This document shows, one piece after another, positions 1-11,180 of a stretch of 64,000 nucleotides of DNA (positions are counted from its first letter, which is position 1; every line of letters begins with the position of its first letter). The notes beneath the pieces are model-generated. The model worked only from the letters and a program-made list of their open reading frames with translations, ran no database searches and had not been told where the DNA came from. Both the position numbers and the translations under genes were made by a program. Where the stretch lies: the NCBI RefSeq assembly GCF_035222375.1, contig NC_085889.1, positions 744,001 through 808,000 of the forward strand. Direction: 5' to 3'. Origin of the DNA: Podospora pseudocomata (Eukaryota; Ascomycota; Sordariomycetes; Sordariales; Podosporaceae).

Positions 1-657
1 GTCACTTCTTCTCCACCTTCATCGACCACTTCAACTCGGCCTTCGTCGACCGTCCAGCCGTCCAGCACCTCTGCTCCCAGTCCGAGCGTCTCCCCGCTCT
101 TACCTGGTGTTGTCAACAACTGCAACCGCTTTTACAAGATTGTGCCTGGTGATGAGTGCGACATTGTTGCCGCTAAGAATGGCATCACCACAGCTCAATT
201 GAGAAGCTGGAATGGGATCAACACATGTATGTACCTTATCTTCAAAGAGCCTCCATCAGAAGATTCTTTTCCCTGACAAGATTCGAAATTAGCTTGCTCA
301 AATCTCTGGCTCGACTACTACATTTGCATTGGCGTCCCCGTCGCCGCACAGTCTCCGCTCATGCCTGGCACCGCCGGTACATGTAACCGTTGGCACTTGG
401 TTGCGTCTGGCGACCAGTGCGACAACATCGCCTCGAGAAACGGCATCACCGTGACCCAGTTTAGGTCTTGGAACACGCAGGTCAATGCCGGTAAGTCTAC
501 CCATTTGTCTCGTCGACGACAGACCCCTACTCCAGTGCTGACATGACTTGATTGTACCTACCTAGGCTGCACCAATTTTTGGTTGGGTTACTACGTGTTC
601 TTCCTGGTCGAGGGAAATATATTGCCGCTTTCGGACTTGGGTGGGGTGTGTAACTAG
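1..657 (+). CDS. LysM-domain protein, 3' part (5' end outside window)
   Basis: Reading frame 1 is open from the first base. It starts with a Ser/Thr/Pro-rich linker and continues into two LysM modules of the fungal type (YKIVPGDECDIVAAKNGIT and WHLVASGDQCDNIASRNGIT). Exons are 1-226, 293-490 and 566-657, with introns 227-292 (GTATGT..TTAG) and 491-565 (GTAAGT..CTAG), both joining in frame. LysM modules of this type bind chitin or N-acetylglucosamine oligomers, and secreted fungal versions often act as effectors or cell-wall proteins. The first module ends normally (LWLDYYICIGV). The second ends FWLGYYVFFLV, so the usual closing cysteine is Phe, and the protein stops 16 residues later. This could be a mildly decayed last module. 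The signal peptide, if any, lies outside the window. Confidence 0.82.
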
Positions 658-835
658 GAGCAGCACTGCCTCTGACACCGTACCCCCCTCCCCTGTCAGT
701 AGAGGCTAGAATCGCATTTCAAAATGTCCAAATTAAACAGTTTAATTGGAATCATTCCCAAATAAAACAGACGGTCTAATCGTTATATAAAACACCTACT
801 CGGCATGAGATTCAGACCCGTCTTACATAGGTACC

Positions 836-1305
836 TGTTACAACCTGCACCAGAAATGGATACAGACTGCAAGGCAGTACGCCAGAGGTGAATATGACAG
901 GATGATCGAAGGTTGTGACAAGCGTCTCAGACACGGGTTCACTGTCAACAACAGGTTGTTCTAACAAAGAGCTACTGAGAGTGGATTGTAGACAAATGAA
1001 CTTGAATTGCTTGCATGAGGAATCAGATTCCTTGACACGGGGAGCGCCCGGCGCTCCCCCCTATTTATGTGAAGCTATCTACATATGTTTCTGAAGTATC
1101 CTTGTACCTTGCTCAGTGTGCTTGTATTGCTTGCTTTTGGCCGCGGCCAACAGACCATGGCCACCGCTAACAGACCATGGCCACCGCTAACAGACCATGG
1201 CCACCGCTAACAGAAGGATGACCTCCTTGCTAGTAAGACTCCTTTCTTTCTGACAGGTACCACCCAGTGGTTCCTGTACAGGGGTATTACGCTTGGGGCG
1301 TAACA
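836..1305 (+). mobile_element. Solo LTR of a retrotransposon, copy 1
   Basis: A 470-base unit begins TGTTAC and ends GTAACA, the TG..CA termini usual for LTRs. It reappears almost perfectly, in reverse complement, at 1616-2146. No retroviral-type coding sequence lies between the two copies, so each is best read as a solo LTR left by recombination. Inside are a perfect 10-base-arm GC-rich hairpin at 1039-1059 and about three 20-base tandem units at 1141-1216. The right flank is CCCGC (1306-1310); the left flank, GTACC, does not match it. Confidence 0.75.
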
Positions 1306-1615
1306 CCCGCCTCTTTATCACTTCGAGTAGCCTGTTTCGTCATGAAGATAGGTGGCTCTAGAACACTTGGTAGAGACGTCATTTAGCCCACTCGAACAAC
1401 TCGAGATCGGGCTAGTTAGCTTAACGTAGTTCCAAGCGCCACAACTTTATTTGATCTGGTTTCCTTTAACAGCCGCCAGGCATTTAATTATCCGCCTCAA
1501 TTCCAACCATTAATTATACAGGTAGATAGCAGTTAGGCCGTAATACGGCTAATTGCTTATTTGCCATGTAACATAAAGTCTTACTTACAGCCTAGTATTA
1601 ATTTCATTAGCATAA
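1306..1615. other. Spacer between the two inverted LTRs
   Basis: These 310 bases show no coding potential in any frame, no tRNA and no further repeat. The flank shared with the far side of the second LTR (see findings) suggests the segment has been inverted by recombination between the two LTRs. Confidence 0.6.
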
Positions 1616-2146
1616 TGTTACGCCCCAAGCGTAATACCCCTGTACAGGAACCACTGGGTGGTACCTGTCAGAAAGAAAGGAGTCTTACTAGCAAGGAGGT
1701 CATCCTTCTGTTAGCGGTGGTCATCCTTCTGTTAGCGGTGGCCATGATCTGTTAGCGGTGGCCATGGTCTGTTAGCGGTGGCCATGGTCTGTTGGCGGTG
1801 GCCATGGTCTGTTGGCGGTGGCCATGGTCTGTTGGCCGCGGCCAAAAGCAAGCAATACAAGCACACTGAGCAAGGTACAAGGATACTTCAGAAACATATG
1901 TAGATAGCTTCACATAAATAGGGGGGAGCGCCGGGCGCTCCCCGTGTCAAGGAATCTGATTCCTCATGCAAGCAATTCAAGTTCATTTGTCTACAATCCA
2001 CTCTCAGTAGCTCTTTGTTAGAACAACCTGTTGTTGACAGTGAACCCGTGTCTGAGACGCTTGTCACAACCTTCGATCATCCTGTCATATTCACCTCTGG
2101 CGTACTGCCTTGCAGTCTGTATCCATTTCTGGTGCAGGTTGTAACA
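1616..2146 (-). mobile_element. Solo LTR of a retrotransposon, copy 2 (inverted)
   Basis: This is the reverse complement of the 836-1305 LTR, starting TGTTAC on the + strand and ending GTAACA. At 531 bases it is about 60 bases longer than copy 1, explained by roughly three extra units of the internal 20-base tandem repeat. The outer flank is GCGGG (2147-2151), the exact reverse complement of the base run next to the inner end of copy 1. Confidence 0.75.
1700..1843. repeat. 20-base tandem repeat inside LTR copy 2
   Basis: About seven units of a 20-base motif (core GTTAGCGGTGGCCATGGTCT) run head to tail with small variants such as GTTGGCGG and GGTCATCC. The partner LTR carries only about three. 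Copy-number change by replication slippage explains the length difference between the LTRs. Confidence 0.75.
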
Positions 2147-2266
2147 GCGGGATCAAGAAAGATCTAGAGTATTGTGACGGGCTATAAATTAATGGAGACA
2201 GCCAGGCCCCTCCTGTGTCACATTATGATAGAAAAAAAAGAGAGAGACAAAGAATGAGAGATCAGC

Positions 2267-5200
2267 TCAGCTGTCTGTCGTGAACTTTATAGTTAGGACG
2301 CGCCCCGAAGAACAGCCAATAGCAATTGTTGATGCCGCTGCAGCGAGACATTGTGACTGATATTCCAGAGGCAGCCATAGCCAATTTTCTGCACCCTTCG
2401 TAATCCATCTCTTGCTCATGTCTGTTCCATACCATGGGTAATGTGGGGGGTTGGTATCGTTAGATCCGGATGCAATCAGCTTCGAATCAAGGGAAGACGC
2501 TACCGATTTCACAGAACCGCCATGGCCCTCGAGCGTCTGCGTACATGACCCCGTAGCCGCCTCCCAGATCTTGATGGTATTGTCGTCTGATTCTGACACA
2601 ACCCACTTCGAATCGGGCGAGAACGCTACCGACCAGACCCAACCGCCATGGCCCTCGAGCGTCTGCGTACATAACCCCGTGGCCGCCTCCCAGATCTTGA
2701 TGGTACTGTCGGTTGATCCTGACGCAACCCACTTGGAATCGGGCGAGAACGCTACCGAGTTGACCCCATCGCCATGGCCCTCGAGCGTCTGCGTACATGA
2801 CCCCGTGGCCGCCTCCCAGATCTTGATGGTACTGTCGGCTGATCCTGACGCAACCCACTTGGAATCGGGCGAGAACGCTACCGACCAGACCCGATTTCCA
2901 TGGCCCTCGAGCGTCTGCGTACATGGCCCCGTAGCCGCCTCCCAGATTTTAATGGTACTGTCGTCTGATCCTGACGCAACCCACTTCGAATCGGGCGAGA
3001 ACGCTACCGACCGGACCACATCGCCATGGCCCTCGAGCGTCTGCGTACATGACCCCGTGGCCGCCTCCCAGATCTTGATGGTACTGTCGGTTGATCCTGA
3101 CGCAACCCACTTCGAATCGGGCGAGAACGCTACCGACCGGACCACATCGCCATGGCCCTCGAGCGTCTGCGTACATGACCCCGTGGCCGCCTCCCAGATC
3201 TTGATGGTACTGTCGGTTGATCCTGACGCAACCCACTTCGAATTGGGCGAGAACGCTACCGAGTTGACCCCATCGCCATGGCCCTCGAGCGTCTGCGTAC
3301 ATGACCCCGTAGCCGCCTCCCAGATCTTGATGGTACTGTCGTCTAATCCTGACGCAACCCACTTGGAATCGGGCGAGAACGCTACCGACCGGACCCAACC
3401 GCGATGGCCCTCGAGCGTCTGCCGGCACGCATTCCAATTATCCTCTACCATTGGCCTCGAAGTAATCCACTTCCGTTCTTCCTGCGTAAATAGGCCTCTT
3501 GTTATACTTTGGGCGGGGCTGAATACAAGTGCTGAAGCGTATACCTGAAGAGGATAATTCTCAATAACCCATTTCCAGTATAAAACGAATCGGCGCATGT
3601 CAGCGACAAGGCTTGGTAATTGAGACGTAATCGACCTGTGCTAAATTCCTGTTAGAACCGCTTAATAAGAGGATACTATCACTGGGTAGAGCCTACCTGA
3701 AGAATGCTTTCGAGCTTTGCCATTGAAAGTATCCCCTGCGGCATGCTCTTACAAAGTGAAAGTGCTTCAAGCCAGTGGAGGTAGTGCTGCCTCAGAAAGT
3801 CATCGACGATACCACCATCTTGGAAAATATCTGGGTGCTTGCTATCGTCGCTCGACTGCCAGTTACAGAGATGATCAACCCAGTAAACGCACGAGTACCG
3901 CACTGTCGCAAGAGGGTCTGGGTCCGGCACTCGGACGTGGTCGATAGAAAATCCCGGTGCACATAAGCCGTATACATCGCGTTGCAACTTGTCTGAGAGA
4001 AGCTTTAGTGACCGATCCGATATGTGATGGTGGGTCATAGCCACACCACTGGGGAAAAGTAATGGGGAGGCTTTGTCGCTTAAGTAGTCCTTGGCTGATT
4101 GATGAACGAGGTAGATCTGGTTATCTCGGACCGTGAGAAAGGATCCGCACTTGGCCACGATCTTGTGAACATTCTCCGTCGTCTTGGCAATCTGTTCCGG
4201 TAATCCAGACAAGCCGCCTATTTCATCCAAGTGAAGTGGGCGGTATGCTACCGTCACCACCGAGAGAATGCGCCGACAAAATTCCGAGTCCCGTTTATTC
4301 CGCTCGATCTCATCCAGCATGCGACCGTACATCCCATCCAGCCCCGGTGGCACTTCTTCAACAATCTGCAGAACATGCCAGCTCTCAACCCCATCCTTGC
4401 TGAGTTCCTGTACGACGAGGGCGACCCAGAGGAACGTGCCGTTTGCCTTGTTGTGTAGAATATCCCGTACTTGATCCTTTAGCAGGGCGTCGTCCTGAAG
4501 TGCTTCCAACCCAGATAGTTTATCGTCGATGTACACATCGACGGCATGAGACACCTCCATCGCATTTTCCTTCAGCTCAAGACTAAGCCTTGTTCGCGCA
4601 TTGTTAGACTTCAATTTCTTCTCGATGATCGTCTCGTTCCGGCTTGTTAAGAGCCATTTTATCCGATCGGATGAGATACAGACGATAAAGTCTAAAAGCT
4701 TCGGTAGGTCGATAACACATTCGTCTAGGGCATCGACGACTAAACAGGTTGGCTTCACGTTCGGATCTCCTAGCATCCCCACTAAAATGTCCGAGAGGGC
4801 GAACCAGGCATTTGCGTCGGAGAGGGATTTACCAGCGTCGGTGTATTTACGCACGTGGGAGATGAGACGTGGCTGCTGGTGGGCAAGAAGGTAGATCAGG
4901 CCACGCAATACGGCAATGGCGTTATTGATGCGGGAGTCGGTAGCTTGGCAGAAGAAGTAGGCCAGATTACGACAATGCCCGTCTGCAACAATGGCTCCCT
5001 GTAGCTCGTTGATGATGCCGCAGAGTAACATGGTCTTGCCTTTGCCGGGATCTCCATTGATCCAGAGTAAGCGGCTCTCCGACCGTTCACGCCATAGACA
5101 GAAGTCGGGGTTGGCGAAGACCCAGCGGTAAGCGCCAGCAAGCAACCCACCTTTTGCCTCCTCGATGCGCTTCTTGTCAAGGCGCGGGTCGGTAGAATGT

Positions 5201-5946
5201 AGACTGGATAGACAGCGATCATACTTACTAATTTCCTCTCGCAGCCGCTCAAATGCTCGTTCTTCTCCTTCGCCGTATAGAAGCCGCATTTGTACGTTAA
5301 AGATGCCAAATAGACAGTAAGCCCTGTCTTCTTCGCGCGTCGTGCTGCGGTGTTTAATCCACGACATACGTACGTCAAAGCTGAAATCGGACAATTTGTT
5401 GGCTTGAAGAGCTCCTAGAGGAATGCCAGTTGTGTTGTGAATATGCTGTGCGAGAGAATTCTTATCTCCTAGGCGCTTGCGGTCTTCGGAGAAGAATTCA
5501 ACAACTTTTGGCGCAATAAGCTCTTGGAGTGTCCACCCACGAGTGAACCATCTGGATTTCCGAAAAGCCAATTCCCAACCGGGATTGCTGTCGGCGTCCT
5601 GTTGGTAGGTTGAGACGTCTGTGAGATAGACATAGCATTTGGCCGCATTGCGGTACCATCGGAACATAGAGTTGAGAGCCTCCTGAAACTCATCGCAGTC
5701 GGACTTGTTGATGCAACATGTGTCGATCCAGAAGAAGTTCAGTCCATCACGCCCGGCTTGGTCTCCGCAAAACTGGATCTTAGAGTAGCCTCTTTTGTTC
5801 TTGCGCGTACTGTCCGTTACATCCTCAAAGCTGACCTCTTCGTCGCCCCATGTGTGCGAAAGTATCGCATACTGTGGGACCTGGTCGTCGGGAATGTCAT
5901 CCGTCAAACTAAAATCGCCGGTATCATTGCGTTCCAGGAGGCGCAT
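2267..5946 (-). CDS. HET-NACHT-WD40 (HET-E/HNWD-type) NLR-like receptor
   Basis: Exons are complement 3697-5946 and 2267-3640, with a 56-base intron at 3641-3696 (donor after CAG, acceptor TTTAG); the product is about 1,207 residues. The Met at 5946 is preferred over an in-frame start at 6057 because it gives the family's MRLLERxD beginning. The HET domain shows YAILSHTWG (26-34), FWIDTCCI (72-79) and RGWTLQELIAP (136-146). NACHT follows, with Walker A GDPGKGKT (298-305) and Walker B CLVVDALDEC (401-410). The C-terminal third is about eight WD40 repeats of 42 residues and a closing IAIGCSSGRVL segment. In Podospora, proteins of this architecture control heterokaryon incompatibility: the WD propeller reads a partner and the HET domain triggers cell death. 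No stop or frameshift is seen, so the gene appears intact. It lies directly next to the solo LTRs. Confidence 0.93.
2480..3430 (-). repeat. 126-base WD40-coding tandem repeat array
   Basis: About eight head-to-tail units of 126 bases each encode one 42-residue WD40 repeat (frame VAFSPDSKWVASGS..STIKIWEAATG.CTQTLEGHG). They are nearly identical apart from a few codons, which implies recent expansion or gene conversion. The last unit (GHGGSVKSVASS..) is degenerate, as expected at an array edge. Confidence 0.92.
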
Positions 5947-6466
5947 TGTCGAAAAACCGCCGAGCTTAGCTCTCGTAGCTACTCGTATGACTGTCCGACA
6001 GCGGGAAAAGGCGAGCAGGTGGGCCGGGGGAATGGACGAAACTAGTAGGCTCAACAAATCAGTAGCTGAAACCAGGATAAGCTCTCAGACATAGATCAGA
6101 ATCACCTACCGCGAGTAATTGTTGAGCTACGTAGCGCAAATCTCAGTGGGTTCGATTGTTGCAGCTCAAAGGTGGTTGTTGTTGCTGCTGTCTCCAAGGG
6201 TTAAGGTGCTGTCCTGCCCAGATTGCCAACCCCGCACATCAGGCATTTTGCTGGCGCCAACTGCGCATACTGGAAGCATCGTTATTGGCGGTGTTTCGCT
6301 GGCGTGCATGAAGATGTCCCTTTGGAGGCCGTCGTTTTGGCGCGTCCGTATGCTAGCTGGTGCCACGAATGCACTGTCCATAAAACCGTAATGTTTCTTG
6401 AAAGTTTGAGGCGGCTGAGGATCGGCGTCTCGTTCATTTTACAAGGAGACTACACAATAGATTGCC
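5947..6466. other. Upstream region of the HET-NACHT-WD40 gene
   Basis: No supportable gene is seen. It must carry the receptor's promoter on the minus strand. Short open frames on the plus strand near 6119-6391 have no recognisable domain and may be more decayed sequence belonging to the adjoining pseudogene. Confidence 0.5.
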
Positions 6467-6807
6467 GTGAGGACGCAGCAGGCTACGAGACGAGGAGGGG
6501 CGACGGCTACACAACTTGCAGAGAGGGCGGAGCTCCTTGAAGAACAAGAATTTGCAGGTCTGACAACTGTCTGGAAAGAAGTCTACAGTTTCATGCGGTG
6601 CACCGGTTCTCCCTGCCAAGGGACTTATTACTGGCGGGATCCAGATAACCGAAGCATTACAAACTTAATACAAGTGTCTTGCCAAACCATGTCGACTACG
6701 CTGAAGGAGATAACATACTCAGGACTCTATACCAAGTCCACTACAAAAAGCCATTGGCTCCACGAAATGATAGGCCGAACAATACTATTCAGGTTATATC
6801 GAGCTGA
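6467..6807 (+). pseudogene. Frameshifted fragment of a fungal Cys-motif protein
   Basis: One frame reads ..AERAELLEEQEFAGL then RCTGSPCQGTYYWRDPDN. The text then continues only in a different frame, KHYKLNTSVLPNHVDYAEGDN, ending at the TGA at 6805-6807. The pattern Cys-x3-Cys, Trp-Arg-Asp-Pro, Lys-His-Tyr-Lys-Leu resembles a module I associate with fungal accessory-region hypotheticals, from memory only. The frame change near 6650 is consistent with a one-base indel, so this is most likely a dead fragment. No start codon is clear. Confidence 0.5.
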
Positions 6808-7917
6808 TAGAAGGATTAGAATGCAGTACGAGTGAGTAGGAAGTGTATGCTGGATAGGCGAGTGAAGGGGGTTGCTAAACTGGGATAAACAGCACGCACT
6901 TAAGAAGGGGCTGGTCCGTCCTACCGCCGGTTTCCCAAAAGCCCTCGAGATCTTACAGGATTATAGTATATCGGCCCGATATTAAAAACCCCAAGACCCG
7001 AGATTTGCGGGTAGGTTGGGAGGAGCAAACGACTATATACCTAAGGTGAGGGCCTGGGCTGTGCCGAAGTACCTCTATTTTCTACAGCCCGTTGTATTTT
7101 CGATTTCTATTTTCTGTCGGCGGTTATATGCTTCAGGTTTATTGGAAGACTGAGGGGTGTGAATGTAGAAGATAGGGAGAGAAATCTTCCTCAGTTTTTG
7201 GCAGTATGTCATCCGAAATCTGTATCGGATTTCCCTGGAAATGACAGTCTGGATGTGCACCCGTGCTTGAGCCTGCTGCGGGGGCTTTGAGATGCTTGGT
7301 TTTATGAGTGATAAAGGAGGCTGTGGCTTTTACGGTCCTTCTGCCGCTTGGGAGTCTGCGTCAATTAGCAAAGTCCCAGGCTGAGATCACCGTTCTGGAT
7401 TCATCTCAAGAATCAATCGAGGATTCTAGAGACAGGAGGTTTACAAATATGGTGATTATGTAATTGTGGAGATAACCGCCGCGGAGTCCGATCTGGTTCC
7501 ATGGCACGGATGACGTCTGCGGAAATCAACGACAAGCAATGGTGCTCCGAATTGTCCATGTACTTACTGTTCATCCAACATCTCATAGCACTGTGATTAT
7601 CTTTGTTGTGTCTGTCATTTCCAGTGTATCTACCTGCGATTGGGTGTATTTATTGCGGCTTTTTTTTTTCTTTGCGGCTTTGGGCGAACCATTTTTGGGG
7701 AAAATGACTCCTATAATTAACCCGCAAGCATCAAGTCTCCAAGATGGCCAAGCATTTCTCCACGTCGAGCTTTGGGAAGATTACTAATGATAATGACCCG
7801 TTTGACCGCTGAACTTTGAATATATCTACGTATCCTCATCCTGTAAACTCACCATACGTTTTCTAAACTTGAGATTTCGTCTCACACAGCATCGACTCTA
7901 GTTCTCCAATTTCCGTC
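6808..7917. other. Intergenic region upstream of the MDR oxidoreductase
   Basis: About 1.1 kb without a supportable gene. Short ORFs (for example 7075-7260 minus and 7539-7787 plus) lack motifs and splice context. The last few hundred bases should hold the promoter of the gene starting at 7918. Confidence 0.5.
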
Positions 7918-9130
7918 ATGCCTATTCCAGAGACATACAAAGCCTTCAGGCGCACCACCGGCGACCTACCGAGGACCATCGTCCCCTCAACTGAACCCAT
8001 GGTGCAAGAGCTTGCGCCGCACGATGTCCTCCTCAAGATCCACGCCGTCTCCCTCAACTTTCGTGATGTTGGCATGCTGAACGGGCGCTACCCGGTGGAT
8101 GTGATTGAGCGTGGCATTCCGTGCTCCGACGCAGCTGCTGAGGTTGCGGCTATCGGAAGCGCGGTGAAGGATTTCGCCATCGGAGACCATGTCTCGGTCA
8201 ATTTCGATCTCGGCCATCTTGTTGCAGGGGATGACGAGCCGATGCGGGCACTTGGGGGTGATGTAGATGGCGTTCTGAGGGAGTATGCGGTTTTTGAGGA
8301 TAAGGAGCTTGTGCAATTGCCCAAGCACTTGCCGTGGGAAGAGGCATCCACTATCGCGTGTGCCGGTGTCACGGCTTGGACTGCTCTCGACAACTTGAAA
8401 GCGCCGAATCCTAGAAGTGCCTTGTTGCAAGGTTTGTGTCTCATTTACTGACCCATGATAGTGAAATAGTGACTGACGGATTGAGCTAGGCACGGGAGGC
8501 GTCAGTCTGTTTGCTTTGCTGATATGCCTTGCCGCGGGCGTCAAACCAATCATCACGTCCTCCTCTGACAAAAAGCTTGAGGAAATCCGAAAGCTCGGCT
8601 CTGATGTCGGTACCATTAACTACAAGACCGTCTCTGACCAAGTCTCGGAAGTGAAGCGCCTCACCGACGGCAAGGGCGTCGACTTTGTCATTAACAACAC
8701 TGGACCGGCGTCTCTTCCGGAAGATATCAGTTTCTTGCGTTCACGTGGTGGTGTCGTCTCTCTTGTTGGCTTTTTGGCCGGCTTCAATGGCGACTGGCAG
8801 CCAAGTGCTATCATGGCGTTGATGTCGAAGTTTGCGAAGTTGAAGTAAGCTATTTCCACTGCCATAAAAAACATTCTTTTTTCTTTTCCTTTATTTCTTT
8901 TTCCCTGGATTGCCAAGGACAATGATTCCACTAACGATGAGTGATCCAGGGGTATTGGTGTCGGCTCCAAGCAGGATTTCGTGGAGCTGAATCAGTTTCT
9001 GGCTGAGAAAAAGTTATCCCTTGCCCCGCTCGTTGACCGAGTCTTTACGTTTGATGAATCCCCGGCCGCGTTCGACTATTTGTACTCTGGCAGCCATGTG
9101 GGCAAGGTAATTATCAAGGTGCAGGACTAG
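7918..9130 (+). CDS. Zinc-independent MDR (quinone oxidoreductase-like) dehydrogenase
   Basis: Exons are 7918-8431, 8490-8844 and 8950-9130, introns are 8432-8489 and 8845-8949, and the product is 349 residues. The N-terminal half is a GroES-like catalytic fold (VLLKIHAVSLNFRDVG, GIPCSDAAAEV). The Rossmann NAD(P)H-binding loop GTGGVSLFAL begins near residue 172, right at the first splice junction, and the C-terminus ends HVGKVIIKVQD as in NADPH:quinone oxidoreductases. The structural and catalytic zinc ligands of true alcohol dehydrogenases are not evident. Expected activity is NADPH-dependent reduction of quinones, enals or similar substrates; the substrate cannot be inferred. The gene stands alone, with no obvious pathway partner beside it. 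Confidence 0.9.
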
Positions 9131-10141
9131 ACATGACCTCCTTAGCACATTGCTAGCTGGAGGTCTTGCGGGAAGACGAGTTTGTAGGCAACTAGTGGCA
9201 TGATGTTCATTTTGAAGGATGTGGGCAACTGTAGTATGATCCAACGGATTCTGCATGGGATGAAGATATGAGGGTGGCTTTGGCACGCGAACGGAATTAG
9301 GGAACAATGTTTGTCTGGTTTTTGCATCGAAGTGTCTTCACATGTTCTGGGCCTTGTAGTACATCCTCTCAGATATCAACAGTTTTTAAATACAAATAGA
9401 ACGTCTCCCGCTAGTTTCCATTGGCACGGGAATCTCCAACCTTGCTCAAGGTCTCCAAACATATATTGATCAGGCATTTCTTTATGGGCGTGGTGCTGTT
9501 ATCAAACACTTTACTACCTTACGGAGGCTGAGATGAACAACTGAAGAAGCTGAGAGAAACGACTGGAGTAGCTGGGATTTGGCTGAGGCTAAGGACCAAG
9601 AGAGCTGGGACAAAGGGTTACTAGGTAGGTAACAAGCTCATATGGCCTTAGACAACTGGCCCTGCCACCCATTTCAACCATTGTTCACAGAGCAACACAC
9701 CCCGCAATGTAATCCTTCTGGGTACTACACCGTCACAATACTCCACAATATCTCCCCTTCTCTCCTTCCACAGCCTCACCAGCAAATCTTTCCAAACACG
9801 AGGTACTTATGCAGAAGCCGCCCCATTGGACTTGCCTACCTACTGTGGTATAATACTGAAAGGCAGGAGCGCACTATGTCTTTGAGGTAGTACCTATCTT
9901 ACAATGCATTGTGGTTTATTGTGTAGGCATCTATGAATAGGTACCTTGGTGGGCAAGCCGGTGCCAAGTCAAATCAAGCGAGTGTGGGCAAAGAAACGCC
10001 TATTTCCCTCCCTGACAGTTACATGTGCTTACTGAGCGCATCTCTATAGAACCTGAATAAATCACTCTCACAACCTTCAGTTTTGCGTCCCATGCTGGAC
10101 CAGAACCCCAACCTTGACACACCCATCAACCTGAGAGTTGC
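9131..10141. other. Convergent intergenic region
   Basis: About 1 kb between the 3' ends of the oxidoreductase and the NPP1 gene. The short ORFs present (9014-9307 minus, 9642-9890 plus) have no motif or splice support. No tRNA or repeat is seen. Confidence 0.5.
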
Positions 10142-11058
10142 TCAGCTATCTGAGTCGGGGTTGAAGCCAGGCACCTGATCACCAGCCGCCGCCTTCAGAG
10201 CAGCAGCAAAGTCGGCATCATTGAGCTTCGGCTTGGCATCCTGGTGGAAGTTGACCAACTTTGTCCGCAGGTCAACAGTCGGGTAGTGGTTCCATCCGAC
10301 CAGCTCACCGAGAAACCACTCGCCGGTGTAATTCTCGATATCATCGTCGGCCTCGGCGGCCATCCTGACGCAGTGAGTCCGGGCACCATCCTTGTGGTAG
10401 ACGATCTTGGCGCGTGTGCCATCGTGCAGGCGCGGCTCGTTGGTAGCTGTCGGGTACTCATTGTGGCATGAGGGAGCGACACGCTTGACTTGGTCGTCCT
10501 GGACGAACACAATGACGTGCTCCCAGTCGTGGGGGTGACCGTTGCCCCAGGCGGGACCGCAGATGAGCTGGTCCTTCTCGAAATAGTACTCGTACATGAT
10601 GGCACACCATCCCTGGTGTCAATCGCGAGTTAGCAGGTGATTGGAAAATTCCGCCGGAAGGGGGAACTTACATTGTTGCACCGCGCGCGACTGTAGACGT
10701 TGTTGCTTTGCAGGCGGTTCTCCTCACGGCAGTTTTGGGCCAGGCAACCAGGAGGCACGCCGTCACCGGGGTTATGGATTCCGTTGTTGAGGTTGCCCTG
10801 GTCGTCCATGGCCGAGGTGTAGTAACAGCCATCGCCGTCAAAGTCCAAGACAGGTTGGAACCGGTGCTCAATGTCGTCGGCACCGTTGGGCAATCTTCCG
10901 ATCACATCACGCTTGGTGATGTTGACCTCGGGGTCAAGGCCAATCGTTGTCAGGAACGAAGGCGTGGACACAGCAGCGTTGGCGCTGGCGACGGGGGAGG
11001 CACGCACGCCGGAGAGAACAGCGGCGCCGACGATGAAGGCGGCGGTAAGGGAAGACAT
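10142..11058 (-). CDS. Secreted NPP1/NLP (necrosis- and ethylene-inducing-like) protein
   Basis: Exons are complement 10672-11058 and 10142-10612, with a 59-base intron (10613-10671) joining CNN to GWCAIMYEYYF in frame; the product is 285 residues. A hydrophobic signal peptide covers about residues 1-21 (ending near GVRASP). The NPP1 fold is marked by NNVYSRARCNNGWCAIMYEYYFE split by the intron, then the conserved GHxHDWE box, here GHPHDWEHV, and a downstream GW-x-HYP region. The box has Pro where most members have Arg. Family members bind plant membrane sphingolipids, and some are cytolytic while many are not; activity here cannot be inferred. The Met at 11058 gives the signal peptide, so the longer upstream frame is untranslated leader. 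Confidence 0.9.
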
Positions 11059-11180
11059 GTCGAAGATGTTTTTCTGTTGGTTCCTGAAGTCTAAGGTATG
11101 GTTGCTTGCTCTTGTTGGGCTTTGTGAGGCTGGATGAGGATGAGAAGTGGGAAACAAGACTTCATGTCGACATGAACTGG

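Noticed and set aside
1700-1843. CRISPR-like array
   Set aside because: Units are contiguous 20-base tandem repeats with no spacers, in a eukaryotic genome.
836-2146. A single fold-back or MITE element with long terminal inverted repeats
   Set aside because: Each arm itself begins TGTTAC and ends GTAACA, and the outer flanks do not match each other, whereas the LTR-plus-inversion reading explains the GCGGG duplication.
2451-3548. 365-residue + strand open frame across the WD40 array
   Set aside because: It is the antisense of the WD40 repeats; a stop-free unit repeated in phase (126 bases) stays open automatically.
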